DNA of 42,082 nucleotides from Mariniphaga sp. (GTDB lineage: Bacteria > Bacteroidota > Bacteroidia > Bacteroidales > Prolixibacteraceae). Made by a program: the position numbers and the translations under genes. Below are positions 17,375 through 26,861 of the stretch, in pieces. Under the pieces are notes generated by a model. The model was not told the DNA's origin. It worked only from the letters and a program-made list of their open reading frames with translations, and searched no databases. The stretch is from positions 1-42,082 of the forward strand of contig JAAFHB010000016.1 in NCBI GenBank assembly GCA_010906965.1, written 5' to 3'. The stretch's first letter is position 1. Every line of letters starts with the position of its first letter.

Positions 17375-18370
17375 ATGCCAATAGTAGTAAGCGGAATACG
17401 TTCAACCGGAAACCTTCATCTTGGAAATTATTTTGGAGCTGTAAAAAACTTCATTAAGATGCAAGAGGATAATCCGACCTTTTTCTTTATTGCTGACTTT
17501 CATTCGCTTACTACGCATCCAACACCCAGTGACCTGCATTTGAATGTGAAACAGGTGTTGGCCGAATACCTCGCTTGCGGTATTGATCCTGTAAAATCGA
17601 CCATTTTCATTCAAAGTGATGTACCCGAAATTGTTGAGTTGTACCTGCTGTTGAATATGAATGCCTACCTTGGTGAACTGGAACGAACAACATCCTTCAA
17701 GGACAAAGCGCGTCAGCAACCAGAGAATGTAAATGCAGGATTACTTACTTACCCGGTGCTAATGGCTTCCGATATTCTTATTCACAAAGCCAATCTTGTC
17801 CCCGTAGGAAAAGACCAGGAACAAAACCTGGAGATGGCCCGTACTTTTGCCCGTCGTTTTAATCGTATGTACAGTGTTGATACCTTCCCAATCCCACAGG
17901 CATATATTTTCGAAGGAAAAGATATGGTGAAGATTCCGGGACTTGATGGCTCCGGCAAAATGGGAAAATCGGAAGGCAATGCTATTTCCCTGGCAGAATC
18001 GCCCGCCAGTATCCGCAAAAAAGTGATGCGTGCCGTTACAGATGCGGGACCAACCGAAATGCATCAGACAAAGCCCGAAGTGATCCAGAACCTGTTCACA
18101 TTGATGGAAGTGGTTTCTGCGCCTGATGTAATTACCCATTTCGATAATGCTTACAGTAACTGCTCCATTCGTTATGGCGATCTGAAAAAACAACTTGCAG
18201 AGGACATCATTAACTTCACAAACCCAATCCGGGGGCGCATTGAAGAGATATCGAAAGACACCGCTTACCTATCGAAAGTTGCAAAAAACGGCGCCGAAAA
18301 AGCGCGTGAATCGGCTTCCAAAACTTTGGAAGAGGTCCGCCAGATCATTGGCTTTCGGAAATTCTATTAA
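17375..18370 (+). CDS. trpS: Tryptophanyl-tRNA synthetase
   Basis: VVSGIRSTGNLHLGNYFGAVKNF, LTYPVLMASDILIHKANLVPVGKDQEQNLEMAR, GKMGKSEGNAI (KMSKS-like). Confidence 0.95.
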   Translation: MPIVVSGIRSTGNLHLGNYFGAVKNFIKMQEDNPTFFFIADFHSLTTHPTPSDLHLNVKQVLAEYLACGIDPVKSTIFIQSDVPEIVELYLLLNMNAYLGELERTTSFKDKARQQPENVNAGLLTYPVLMASDILIHKANLVPVGKDQEQNLEMARTFARRFNRMYSVDTFPIPQAYIFEGKDMVKIPGLDGSGKMGKSEGNAISLAESPASIRKKVMRAVTDAGPTEMHQTKPEVIQNLFTLMEVVSAPDVITHFDNAYSNCSIRYGDLKKQLAEDIINFTNPIRGRIEEISKDTAYLSKVAKNGAEKARESASKTLEEVRQIIGFRKFY

Positions 18371-18563
18371 ATCAAATACTGTTCAATTTTTGGATCTACA
18401 CCCATAAACCCGAATACGCACCTCATAAATGGTACGTTAGGTTTTTTGGGCAAGAGCTATTTCAACTAAACCGATTATTATTACCGATTCGTTATTATTG
18501 GTGTTCGGTAAAGATCATTACTGTATTGTAAATTATTAGTTATTAAACCAATATAGTGATTCC

Positions 18564-18700
18564 GCCACGAAGTGGCTTGTTTTCTTGAATATGATTTTTG
18601 CTACAAAGATTCAGCTGCTACGCAGCCATTTTCGTTGCAACGTAGTTGCTATATCTTTGTAGTATTGAGCATTATGATATAATTGAAGCAACGTAGTTGC
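18564..18700. repeat. Cluster of four 13-bp hairpin repeats
   Basis: GCCAC-GAA-GTGGC (18564-18576), GCTGC-TAC-GCAGC (18614-18626), GCAAC-GTA-GTTGC (18637-18649 and 18688-18700), three with a shared (g)AATC/TATCTTTGTAG-type flank. Confidence 0.8.
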
Positions 18701-18771
18701 GATATCTCATCTTTGGATGATTATCTTCAAAACACTATCTTGTGCAAATTTTCAAAACCATTGCAAAAATG

Positions 18772-21525
18772 AAACTAATACAACTAAGCTTACTTCTGTT
18801 TTTAAGCCAGTTCGTTGTTGCCCAACAAACCGGGACAAAATATTTATCGGGGAAAGGTGCAGATGATACTGTTGATTGGCAGTTTAATTGCTCAGCATGG
18901 ATGAACAGCGGTAAATGGACTACGATTGCAGTTCCTTCTTGCTGGGAGCAGCAGGGATTTGGTTCGTACAACTATGGTCACGACAAGTTTGAGAAACGTC
19001 TCAACGAAACCGGCACCTACAAATACAAATTCATGGTTCCTGCCAACTGGAAAAACCGCCAGGTTGTGATTGTTTTCGATGGTGTGATGACTGATGCACA
19101 GGTTAAAATCAATGGTCAGCTGGCCGGACCTATTCATCAGGGGGCTTTTTACCAGTTCAGGTACGATATTACTAAGCTTCTGAATACCGGGAAAGAGAAT
19201 CAACTTGAAGTCTTCGTCAAAAAACATTCCGATAATCTGACGGTTAGCCGCGCAGAACGCGAAGCTGACTTCTGGATTTTTGGCGGGATTTTCCGCCCTG
19301 TCTTTCTCGAAGCAAAACCAATGGAGAATATTCAGCGCGTGGCCGTTGATGCCAAAGCGAATGGCGATTTCAATGCCGATGTCTACCTGACAAACTTTAA
19401 AAATGCTTCCCGTGTGGTGGTTGATATCATCTCATCTGAAGGAAAAAAGGAGGCCGGTTTTGAAGCTAAGGCGACCGGTGCTGTTACGCGCGTAACCGGT
19501 AAAATGATCAATCCGGCAACCTGGAACCCTGAGTTTCCAAATCTTTACAGTGCTGTCTTTAAGCTGCTTGATAAAAACAACCAGGTGATTCACCACATGA
19601 GCAAACGGATTGGGTTCCGGACGATTGAGGTTCGTGCTGAGGACGGGATCTATATAAATAATGTCCGGATTAAAATGCAGGGCGTTTGCCGGCATACTTT
19701 TAGACCAAAATATGGCAGAACTTCATCAAAGGCCTTCAGTATCGAGGACGTTAACTTGATGAAGGACATGAATATGAATGCCGTGAGGATGTCGCATTAT
19801 CCGCCGGATGAGCATTTTCTCGACGTGTGCGACTCACTGGGACTGTTTGTGCTTGATGAACTTACAGCATGGCAAAAGCCTTCGTACGACGATTTGGTGG
19901 GCCGTAAATTGCTTGAAGAGATGATTGCCCGCGATGTAAACCATCCAAGTATTATTTTCTGGGATAATGGGAATGAAGGGGGCGAAAATAACAACCTGAA
20001 CGATGATTTTGCCGAACTCGATATCCAGAAACGCGAAGTGCTCCATCCGTGGCAGGACTTTCGCATGACAAACACACTTCATTACAGCGATTATAATTCC
20101 CTTGCGCTCGATGGTTTCAGCAAGCGAAAGATATTTTTCCCGACAGAGTTTTTACATGGCTTGTACGACGGTGGTCTTGGCGCCGGACTTGATGATTACT
20201 GGCTACGGATGTGGAACAATCCGCTGGCTGCCGGAGGTTTTCTATGGGTTTTTGCAGACGAAGGATTAGAACGTTCCGACCGAAACGGCGCAATTGATAC
20301 CAATGGAAATACAGCCCCCGATGGCATTTTAGGGCCAAATCATGAAAAGGAGGGGAGTTACTACACGATCAAAGAGATCTGGTCGCCGCTTTATTTTGAG
20401 AAGCGGTACATCACACCTGAATTTAACGGGACATTCCAAATTGAGAACCGCTATTTTTATACAAACTTCAATCAGTGCCAGTTAACGGCTGAGTGGGTCA
20501 CCCTTTCCAACCCCGATGATCCTAAATCTGAAAATATCAAAACACGTGAAGAACTTAAAATTGATCTTGCACCAGGACAAAAGGGCTCACTTCATCTGAA
20601 ATTGCCATCCGACTGGCAGTCGATGGATGTTTTGCGGATTCAGATGGTCGATCTTTACGGACGACACCTGAATACGTGGAGTTGGCCCGTAAAATCTCCG
20701 GAAATGAAAGTCAAGGAGCTTGTAAATGAGACGTCGGACCAGAAACCTACTGTTCAGGAGAATGGCGATGAATTAATTGTCAAGGCTGACAATTATAATT
20801 TCTTGTTTAGTAAGGTTGACGGAACAATTCAGGAAATCAAGCAGGGAGAGAAGCTTATTCCGCTTTCAAATGGCCCGCTTTTCGTGAGCAAAGAGAAGAA
20901 AGTCACGAAAGTTTCAAACCGATTTGAAGGGAATGATCTTGTGATCGAAACGCGCTACGACAACCAGGATATGGTAAAGTGGATCGTGAAAGGGAATGGA
21001 TTGGTCAATCTTGAAGTCAGTTACGAACCCGGTAACAACCCTTTATTTGCCGGAATAACCTTTAGTTATCCGGAGAAGAATGTGGCAGGTATGAAATGGC
21101 TGGGTGACGGTCCTTACCGCGTCTACAAAAACCGGATGAAAGGTACGCAATTCGGAGTTTGGGAGAAAGCTTACAACAACGCGATTACGGGTGATTCAGG
21201 TTATGTCTATCCCGAATTCAAGGGCTATCATTCCGAAGTTTACTGGGCTAAGATTGCAGGAAAGGGAGTTCCTGATTTTAAGGTTTTTATTCAGAGTAAA
21301 GATATTTTTCTGCGGATGCTAACTCCTGCGGAGCCTAAATCACCGGCCAAAACAAAGATGGAGTATCCGAAGGGTGATATTTCGTTTTTACACAGTATAA
21401 CAGCCATTGGAACCAAGTTTACCGATCCGGCATCTTCGGGTCCGCAATCGTATCCGGCGCCGTTCAGCGCTTCAAGAATTCATGGCGGAAAACTATTTAT
21501 GAAACTGACTTTTGACTTCAGATAG
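18772..21525 (+). CDS. Glycoside hydrolase family 2 (beta-galactosidase-like), secreted
   Basis: Signal peptide MKLIQLSLLLFLSQFVVAQ; MQGVCRHTFRP, NAVRMSHYPPDEHFLDVCDSLGLFVLDE, IIFWDNGNEGGEN (acid/base), FPTEFLHG (nucleophile). Confidence 0.9.
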   Translation, partial: KLIQLSLLLFLSQFVVAQQTGTKYLSGKGADDTVDWQFNCSAWMNSGKWTTIAVPSCWEQQGFGSYNYGHDKFEKRLNETGTYKYKFMVPANWKNRQVVIVFDGVMTDAQVKINGQLAGPIHQGAFYQFRYDITKLLNTGKENQLEVFVKKHSDNLTVSRAEREADFWIFGGIFRPVFLEAKPMENIQRVAVDAKANGDFNADVYLTNFKNASRVVVDIISSEGKKEAGFEAKATGAVTRVTGKMINPATWNPEFPNLYSAVFKLLDKNNQVIHHMSKRIGFRTIEVRAEDGIYINNVRIKMQGVCRHTFRPKYGRTSSKAFSIEDVNLMKDMNMNAVRMSHYPPDEHFLDVCDSLGLFVLDELTAWQKPSYDDLVGRKLLEEMIARDVNHPSIIFWDNGNEGGENNNLNDDFAELDIQKREVLHPWQDFRMTNTLHYSDYNSLALDGFSKRKIFFPTEFLHGLYDGGLGAGLDDYWLRMWNNPLAAGGFLWVFADEGLERSDRNGAIDTNGNTAPDGILGPNHEKEGSYYTIKEIWSPLYFEKRYITPEFNGTFQIENRYFYTNFNQCQLTAEWVTLSNPDDPKSENIKTREELKIDLAPGQKGSLHLKLPSDWQSMDVLRIQMVDLYGRHLNTWSWPVKSPEMKVKELVNETSDQKPTVQENGDELIVKADNYNFLFSKVDGTIQEIKQGEKLIPLSNGPLFVSKEKKVTKVSNRFEGNDLVIETRYDNQDMVKWIVKGNGLVNLEVSYEPGNNPLFAGITFSYPEKNVAGMKWLGDGPYRVYKNRMKGTQFGVWEKAYNNAITGDSGYVYPEFKGYHSEVYWAKIAGKGVPDFKVFIQSKDIFLRMLTPAEPKSPAKTKMEYPKGDISFLHSITAIGTKFTDPASSGPQSYPAPFSASRIHGGKLFMKLTFDFR

Positions 21526-21550
21526 GATTTTTTTTACCGCTATTTTTTCT

Positions 21551-21558
21551 TACTTTTG
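21551..21558 (+). promoter_or_regulatory. Bacteroidota -7 element (TACTTTTG) upstream of the DUF1080 gene
   Basis: TAnnTTTG about 30 bp before the ATG. Confidence 0.45.
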
Positions 21559-21583
21559 GGAATAACGAATTGCTAATATTAAA

Positions 21584-22855
21584 TTGACTATGAAGAGACA
21601 AACATCATTTTTTGCGGGGATGCTTCTGATTGCTACTGTATTATTCAGTTGCACAGAGAAGCAGAATGTATTGACGGACCAGGAAAAGCAGGACGGATGG
21701 AAGCTTCTGTTCGATGGGCAAACCCTGAACGGGTGGAAAAATTATAACGAACCCGGTATCACGGGTTGGTCTGCACAGGATGGAAATCTGGCATCCAGCG
21801 GTACCGGAAGTGATTCTACCGGATACATTATCACTGACAGGAAGTATGATAATTTCGAATTGGCTTTCGACTGGAAAATTGCTGCCGAAGGAAACAGCGG
21901 CGTAATGTACCACGTCACCGAAAGCAAAAAGTTTAAAACACCATATAAGACAGGTCCTGAATATCAGTTGCTCGATGATATTGGATTTCCACAGAAAGTC
22001 GAGAACTGGCAATTGACCGGCGCCGATTATGCGATGCACGTTGCTGATCCAGCGGCCAAAAAACTAAAACCGGTCGGCGAATGGAATACTTCCAAAATTA
22101 TTTTCAACAATGGTCATGTGGAACACTGGCTCAACGGCAGTAAAATTGTTGATTTTGAATCGTGGACACCTGAATGGTTTGCTCTTAAAAATAGCGGTAA
22201 ATGGACTTCTGCTCCCGAATACGGTCTTTCTGAAACAGGATATATTTCATTACAGGACCATGGAAGTAAAGCATGGTTCCGAAATATGAAAATCAAAGAA
22301 CTTCCGAAGAAGGAAAAAGCGAAAGTTGTCCTTTTCAATGGCGTTGACCTTACCAACTGGATTTCATACGGAACAGAGAAATGGTTTGTACAGGATAGCT
22401 TGCTGGTCTGCGAAAGTGGTCCAGACAAAGGATATGGTTATTTCGCTACTCAGCAATATTTCAAAGACTTTGACCTTACCGCCGATTTCAAACAGGTATC
22501 GAACGGTAACAGCGGAATTTTCTTTCGCTCAACAGTCGAAGGTACAACTGTTTCAGGCTGGCAGTGTGAAGTAGCTCCCAAAGGAAATGATTCGGGAGGT
22601 ATCTACGAATCGTATGGCCGCGGATGGTTACACCAGATTCCCGACAGTCTGGAGAACATTCTTAAAGTTGGTGATTGGAATACGATGCGTGTCAAGGTGA
22701 TTGGTTCTGATGTCACAACCTGGCTCAACGGCACGGAAATGACGCACCTGACCGATTCATTGATTGGCGCTACAAACGGCCGCATTGCGCTTCAGATACA
22801 CGATGGCGGCGGTATTAAAGTTCAGTGGAAGAACCTGGTTATTCAACCGCTTTAA
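21584..22855 (+). CDS. Lipoprotein with two tandem DUF1080 (3-keto-disaccharide hydrolase/LamG-like) domains
   Basis: LFSCTEK lipobox; GWKLLFDGQTLNGWKNY...GNSGVMYH and VVLFNGVDLTNWISYG...GNSGIFFRS duplicated pattern. Confidence 0.88.
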   Translation: MTMKRQTSFFAGMLLIATVLFSCTEKQNVLTDQEKQDGWKLLFDGQTLNGWKNYNEPGITGWSAQDGNLASSGTGSDSTGYIITDRKYDNFELAFDWKIAAEGNSGVMYHVTESKKFKTPYKTGPEYQLLDDIGFPQKVENWQLTGADYAMHVADPAAKKLKPVGEWNTSKIIFNNGHVEHWLNGSKIVDFESWTPEWFALKNSGKWTSAPEYGLSETGYISLQDHGSKAWFRNMKIKELPKKEKAKVVLFNGVDLTNWISYGTEKWFVQDSLLVCESGPDKGYGYFATQQYFKDFDLTADFKQVSNGNSGIFFRSTVEGTTVSGWQCEVAPKGNDSGGIYESYGRGWLHQIPDSLENILKVGDWNTMRVKVIGSDVTTWLNGTEMTHLTDSLIGATNGRIALQIHDGGGIKVQWKNLVIQPL

Positions 22856-22927
22856 TTAGAAAATATTCAATAACAGGAAGACAATTTGATATTGGTTTCC
22901 TGTTATTTGCATTTTATACAAGATACG

Positions 22928-23710
22928 ATGAGATCATTACCCATTTTCGTTCTTTTACTTTTTGTAAGTTTGAATACAATGGCACAACTCAAATACATTG
23001 CTCATCGCGGAGCATCTTATTATGCACCCGAAAATTCGTTGGCAGCCATTCAGCTGGCGTGGGAACTGGGTGCAGATGGTGCTGAATGTGACATTCAGCT
23101 AACCAAAGACAACCAGGTAGTATTGTGGCACGACGGCAATACCGAAAGGTTAACCGGACAAAAACTTGAAGTTGCAAAAACCGATTATTCCGAATTGAAT
23201 AAGCTGGAGATCCGGCTCAGTCCGACCAATTCGACCTTTTTCGAAGGTGAACATATTCCGCTGCTGAAAGATGTATTGAAAGCCACGCCGAAAGGGCAGT
23301 TGCTTGTGATTGAGATTAAATGTGGAAATGAAATATTTCCTGAACTTCAGAAAGTGATCAAGGCGTACTGGAAAACAGGAAGTATCGCTTTTATTGGATT
23401 CAACTTTGAAACGATCAGCCTTGCAAAAGTCAACTTCCCGGAAGTTCCCTGCTATTATTTGTCTTCATCAAAAGAAGATGTATTGAAGCGTATTCCCGAT
23501 ATTAAAAAGAATAAACTGGATGGAGTTGACCTGAACTCAAAAATTATTGACCAACAATTGGTTGACGAACTTCAGAAAGCCAATGCCGAAATCTGGTGCT
23601 GGACCGTGGATGTTGTGGATGAAGCAATTCGCATGACGAAACTTGGTGTAAAAACGATCACCACAAACAGGCCAACCTTCCTCAAAGAACAAATGATAAC
23701 CATCAAATAA
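22928..23710 (+). CDS. Glycerophosphodiester phosphodiesterase family protein, secreted
   Basis: YIAHRGASYYAPENSLAAIQLAWELGADGAECDIQLTKDNQVVLWHD; start MRSLPIFVLLLFVS at 22928. Confidence 0.92.
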   Translation: MRSLPIFVLLLFVSLNTMAQLKYIAHRGASYYAPENSLAAIQLAWELGADGAECDIQLTKDNQVVLWHDGNTERLTGQKLEVAKTDYSELNKLEIRLSPTNSTFFEGEHIPLLKDVLKATPKGQLLVIEIKCGNEIFPELQKVIKAYWKTGSIAFIGFNFETISLAKVNFPEVPCYYLSSSKEDVLKRIPDIKKNKLDGVDLNSKIIDQQLVDELQKANAEIWCWTVDVVDEAIRMTKLGVKTITTNRPTFLKEQMITIK

Positions 23711-24711
23711 TGATTAATCGATTCATCCTTTTTAGTTTGTTGATTTTCCTTTTTGCTTCGGGTCACGGACAAAAAAGATCAAAGGATCAGTTACCCAAAA
23801 TGATGTTTGGTGACACTTCCCGAATTGGTGTGCCTTTTGCAAAAGATCCATATGTGATTCGGTTTCAGGGTAAATACCTGATGTATTATTCCATCCCGCC
23901 TTACAAGGATAAATCGAATCCGGTTCAAGGTTGGGGAGTTGGAATTGCCGAAAGCAGGGATCTGAACAATTGGAAAAAGATTGGTGAGATCACTCCAGAC
24001 GGGGAATATGAGAAAAAGGGGCTTGCAGCTCCATGTGCTTTGGTGATTGACAACCAGATTAACCTTTTTTATCAGACTTACGGAAACGGCACCAAAGACG
24101 CTATATGTCATGCTGTTTCGAAAGATGGTATTCATTTTTCAAGGAATGAAACGAACCCGGTTTTCCATCCAACGGGTTCGTGGAATTGTGGACGCGCGAT
24201 TGATGCCGAAGTGTTCAAATTCAAAGACAAATATCTTCTTTATTTTGCAACACGTGATGTAGATTTTAAGATTCAACTGCAAGGAGTGGCTTTTGCTCCA
24301 TCCAATACTACTTTTAGCCGCGATCAATGGACACAATTAACCGATTCACCGATCCTGAAACCTGAATATCCATGGGAAGGGGCTTGTATCGAAGCCGCGG
24401 CACTGGTTCAGCAGGGTGATTGGCTTTACATGTTTTATGCAGGTGCCTACAATAATAACCCGCAACAGATTGGTGTTGCCAAAAGCAATGATGGTATCAG
24501 CTGGAAGAAACTGTCAAACAAACCCTTTCTTGCAAATGGCAATCCCGGCGAATGGAATTACAGCGAATCGGGACATCCGCATTTATTTAAAGACGAAGAT
24601 GGACGAACTTACCTGTTTTATCAGGGAAATAACGACAATGGTAAAACCTGGTTTATTTCGAAGGTTGAGGTGAAATGGAAGATGGATGGGCCTTATCTTG
24701 ATCCTAATTAG
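23710..24711 (+). CDS. Five-bladed beta-propeller glycosidase (GH43/GH117-like), secreted
   Basis: FAKDPYVIRFQGKYLMYYSIPP, GVGIAESRDLNNWKKIGEI, EGACIEAAALVQQGDWLYMFYAG; start overlaps the GDPD stop (ATGA-type). Confidence 0.75.
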   Translation: MINRFILFSLLIFLFASGHGQKRSKDQLPKMMFGDTSRIGVPFAKDPYVIRFQGKYLMYYSIPPYKDKSNPVQGWGVGIAESRDLNNWKKIGEITPDGEYEKKGLAAPCALVIDNQINLFYQTYGNGTKDAICHAVSKDGIHFSRNETNPVFHPTGSWNCGRAIDAEVFKFKDKYLLYFATRDVDFKIQLQGVAFAPSNTTFSRDQWTQLTDSPILKPEYPWEGACIEAAALVQQGDWLYMFYAGAYNNNPQQIGVAKSNDGISWKKLSNKPFLANGNPGEWNYSESGHPHLFKDEDGRTYLFYQGNNDNGKTWFISKVEVKWKMDGPYLDPN

Positions 24712-24939
24712 GTTTCAAATTGCAGTTTATTAAACGTGTTGGAAAGGGGATGATTTCGTCCGCTACCGAAAAAAAGGATCAAACTGAATTTTAGCAGATT
24801 GATCCGCACAGTACATCATTGATATAGATTTATCATAAATTTTGGGAGTATATGAGTTTATGCTTGTATATTAGGTCATAGAATTGTATTTTTAAATTCT
24901 CTCTGTGTTCCGGATTTACATATAAAAACCATTTTAAAA

Positions 24940-26751
24940 ATGAAAAAAACAGGATTCTTATTTGTACTCATTATTTGCGTTTTGCAAGCTTTTGCCCAGT
25001 GGAAACCGGCGGGCGATAAAATCAAAACCTCGTGGGCGGAAAAAATTGATGTGAAGAATGTGTTGCCCGAATATCCGCGGCCAATCATGGAGCGTGCAGA
25101 ATGGGTCAATCTGAACGGTTTATGGGATTATGCCATTTTAAAGGCCGGATTAGCTGAACCTTCAAAATTCGATGGACAGATATTGGTTCCCTTTGCTGTT
25201 GAATCGAGTCTTTCAGGTGTACAGAAAACTGTTGGCGATGAAAACGAAGTTTGGTATAAACGTAGCTTTACCGTTCCGTCTAAATGGAAAAACAATAAAA
25301 TTCTTTTGCACTTTGGAGCGGTCGACTGGAAATCAGAAATCTGGCTGAACGATATCAAAATTAGTTCACATACAGGAGGATACACACCGTTTACGTTCGA
25401 TATTCAACCATTTCTGAATAAAACAGGCGATCAGAAATTGGTAGTTCGTGTTTGGGATCCAACTGACAAAGGATTTCAGCCACGCGGCAAGCAAACCAGC
25501 AAGCCGAATAGTATTTGGTATACAGCTGTAACAGGTATCTGGCAAACCATTTGGATGGAGCCTGTCGCCGATATATACATTGAAAACATCAGGACGACTT
25601 CCAATATTGATAAGAACCTGTTAACTGTAAACGTTGTTTCGAATGGTACAACATCTGGTGACGTATTTGAGGTGAAAGTTTATGACGGGAAAAATCTTAT
25701 TTCTACAACAAAGGCGTCATCTTGCCAAAAACTGGAGATTTCAATTCCTGACGCCAAACTTTGGAGCCCTGAAACGCCATTCCTCTATACGATGAAAATA
25801 AATCTTATCAGCAATGGTAAGGTGATTGATCAGGTTGATAGCTATTTCGCGATGCGGAAAATTTCTACCAAACGCGATAAAAACGGGATTGTTCGTCTGG
25901 AACTGAACAACAAAGCTTATTTCCAGTTTGGTCCGCTTGATCAGGGATGGTGGCCCGATGGGTTGTATACAGCTCCAACAGATGATGCGCTTAAATACGA
26001 CATCCAGAAAACCAAGGACTTTGGGTTTAATATGATCCGCAAACACGTAAAAGTTGAATCTGCACGCTGGTATATGCATTGCGACCAGCTCGGTATGCTG
26101 GTTTGGCAGGATATGCCAAGCGGCGATCATTCTCCTCAGTGGCAAAGTCATAAATATTTTGATGGAAGTGAGCTGAAACGCAGTACCGAATCGGAAGCTA
26201 ATTACCGCAAGGAGTGGAAAGAGATTATGGATTTCGTATACCCAAATCCATCGGTTATTTGCTGGGTTCCGTTTAACGAAGCATGGGGACAGTTCAAAAC
26301 GCCCGAAATTGTTGAATGGACTAAATCTTACGATCCAAGCCGTCTGGTAAATCCAGCAAGTGGCGGAAATCATTATCCGGTTGGTGATATGCTTGATCTG
26401 CATAATTATCCAGGTCCTGATATGTATTTGTACGACGGTCAGCGGCCAACTGTTTTGGGCGAATACGGTGGTATCGGTCTGGCACTCGAAGGACATCTTT
26501 GGGCTGCCGATAAGAATTGGGGATATGTTCAGTTTAAAAACTCAAAGGAAGTAACCGATGAGTATGTAAAATATGGCGAGTCATTGCTGAAGATGAGCAA
26601 GTCAGGTTTTTCAGCCGGAGTTTACACCCAAACGACCGACGTTGAAGGTGAAGTAAACGGTTTGATGACTTACGACCGTAAAGTGATTAAGATCGATGAA
26701 CAGCGCGTCAGAGAGATCAACAGGAAGATTTGTAACTCGTTGAATGAGTAA
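24940..26751 (+). CDS. Glycoside hydrolase family 2, secreted
   Basis: YPRPIMERAEWVNLNGLWDYAI, VICWVPFNEAWGQF, PTVLGEYGGIGL. Confidence 0.9.
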   Translation: MKKTGFLFVLIICVLQAFAQWKPAGDKIKTSWAEKIDVKNVLPEYPRPIMERAEWVNLNGLWDYAILKAGLAEPSKFDGQILVPFAVESSLSGVQKTVGDENEVWYKRSFTVPSKWKNNKILLHFGAVDWKSEIWLNDIKISSHTGGYTPFTFDIQPFLNKTGDQKLVVRVWDPTDKGFQPRGKQTSKPNSIWYTAVTGIWQTIWMEPVADIYIENIRTTSNIDKNLLTVNVVSNGTTSGDVFEVKVYDGKNLISTTKASSCQKLEISIPDAKLWSPETPFLYTMKINLISNGKVIDQVDSYFAMRKISTKRDKNGIVRLELNNKAYFQFGPLDQGWWPDGLYTAPTDDALKYDIQKTKDFGFNMIRKHVKVESARWYMHCDQLGMLVWQDMPSGDHSPQWQSHKYFDGSELKRSTESEANYRKEWKEIMDFVYPNPSVICWVPFNEAWGQFKTPEIVEWTKSYDPSRLVNPASGGNHYPVGDMLDLHNYPGPDMYLYDGQRPTVLGEYGGIGLALEGHLWAADKNWGYVQFKNSKEVTDEYVKYGESLLKMSKSGFSAGVYTQTTDVEGEVNGLMTYDRKVIKIDEQRVREINRKICNSLNE

Positions 26752-26795
26752 TATGCCTGTAGTAAGTTGGTTGTAAGAATCCAATTTTCTGATTT

Positions 26796-26835
26796 AAAAA
26801 AATCACCAATCCGAGTCCGGGTTGGTGATTTTTTT
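26796..26835. terminator. Bidirectional terminator between convergent operons
   Basis: AAAAAAATCACCAAtCC-gagt-ccGGgTTGGTGATTTTTTT. Confidence 0.88.
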
Positions 26836-26861
26836 CAATGGATTCATTTCCGAAAATCCTC

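Noticed and set aside
17402-18193. Minus-strand ORFs (105, 144 and 78 aa) within trpS
   Set aside because: Antisense shadow ORFs; trpS is unambiguous
18564-18700. Possible CRISPR array
   Set aside because: Repeats are short palindromes in mixed orientations with irregular spacing, no unique spacers of constant length and no cas genes; better explained as REP-like hairpins
25741-26496. 251-aa minus-strand ORF inside the GH2 gene
   Set aside because: Antisense to a well-supported GH2 reading frame with both catalytic motifs; no recognisable domain
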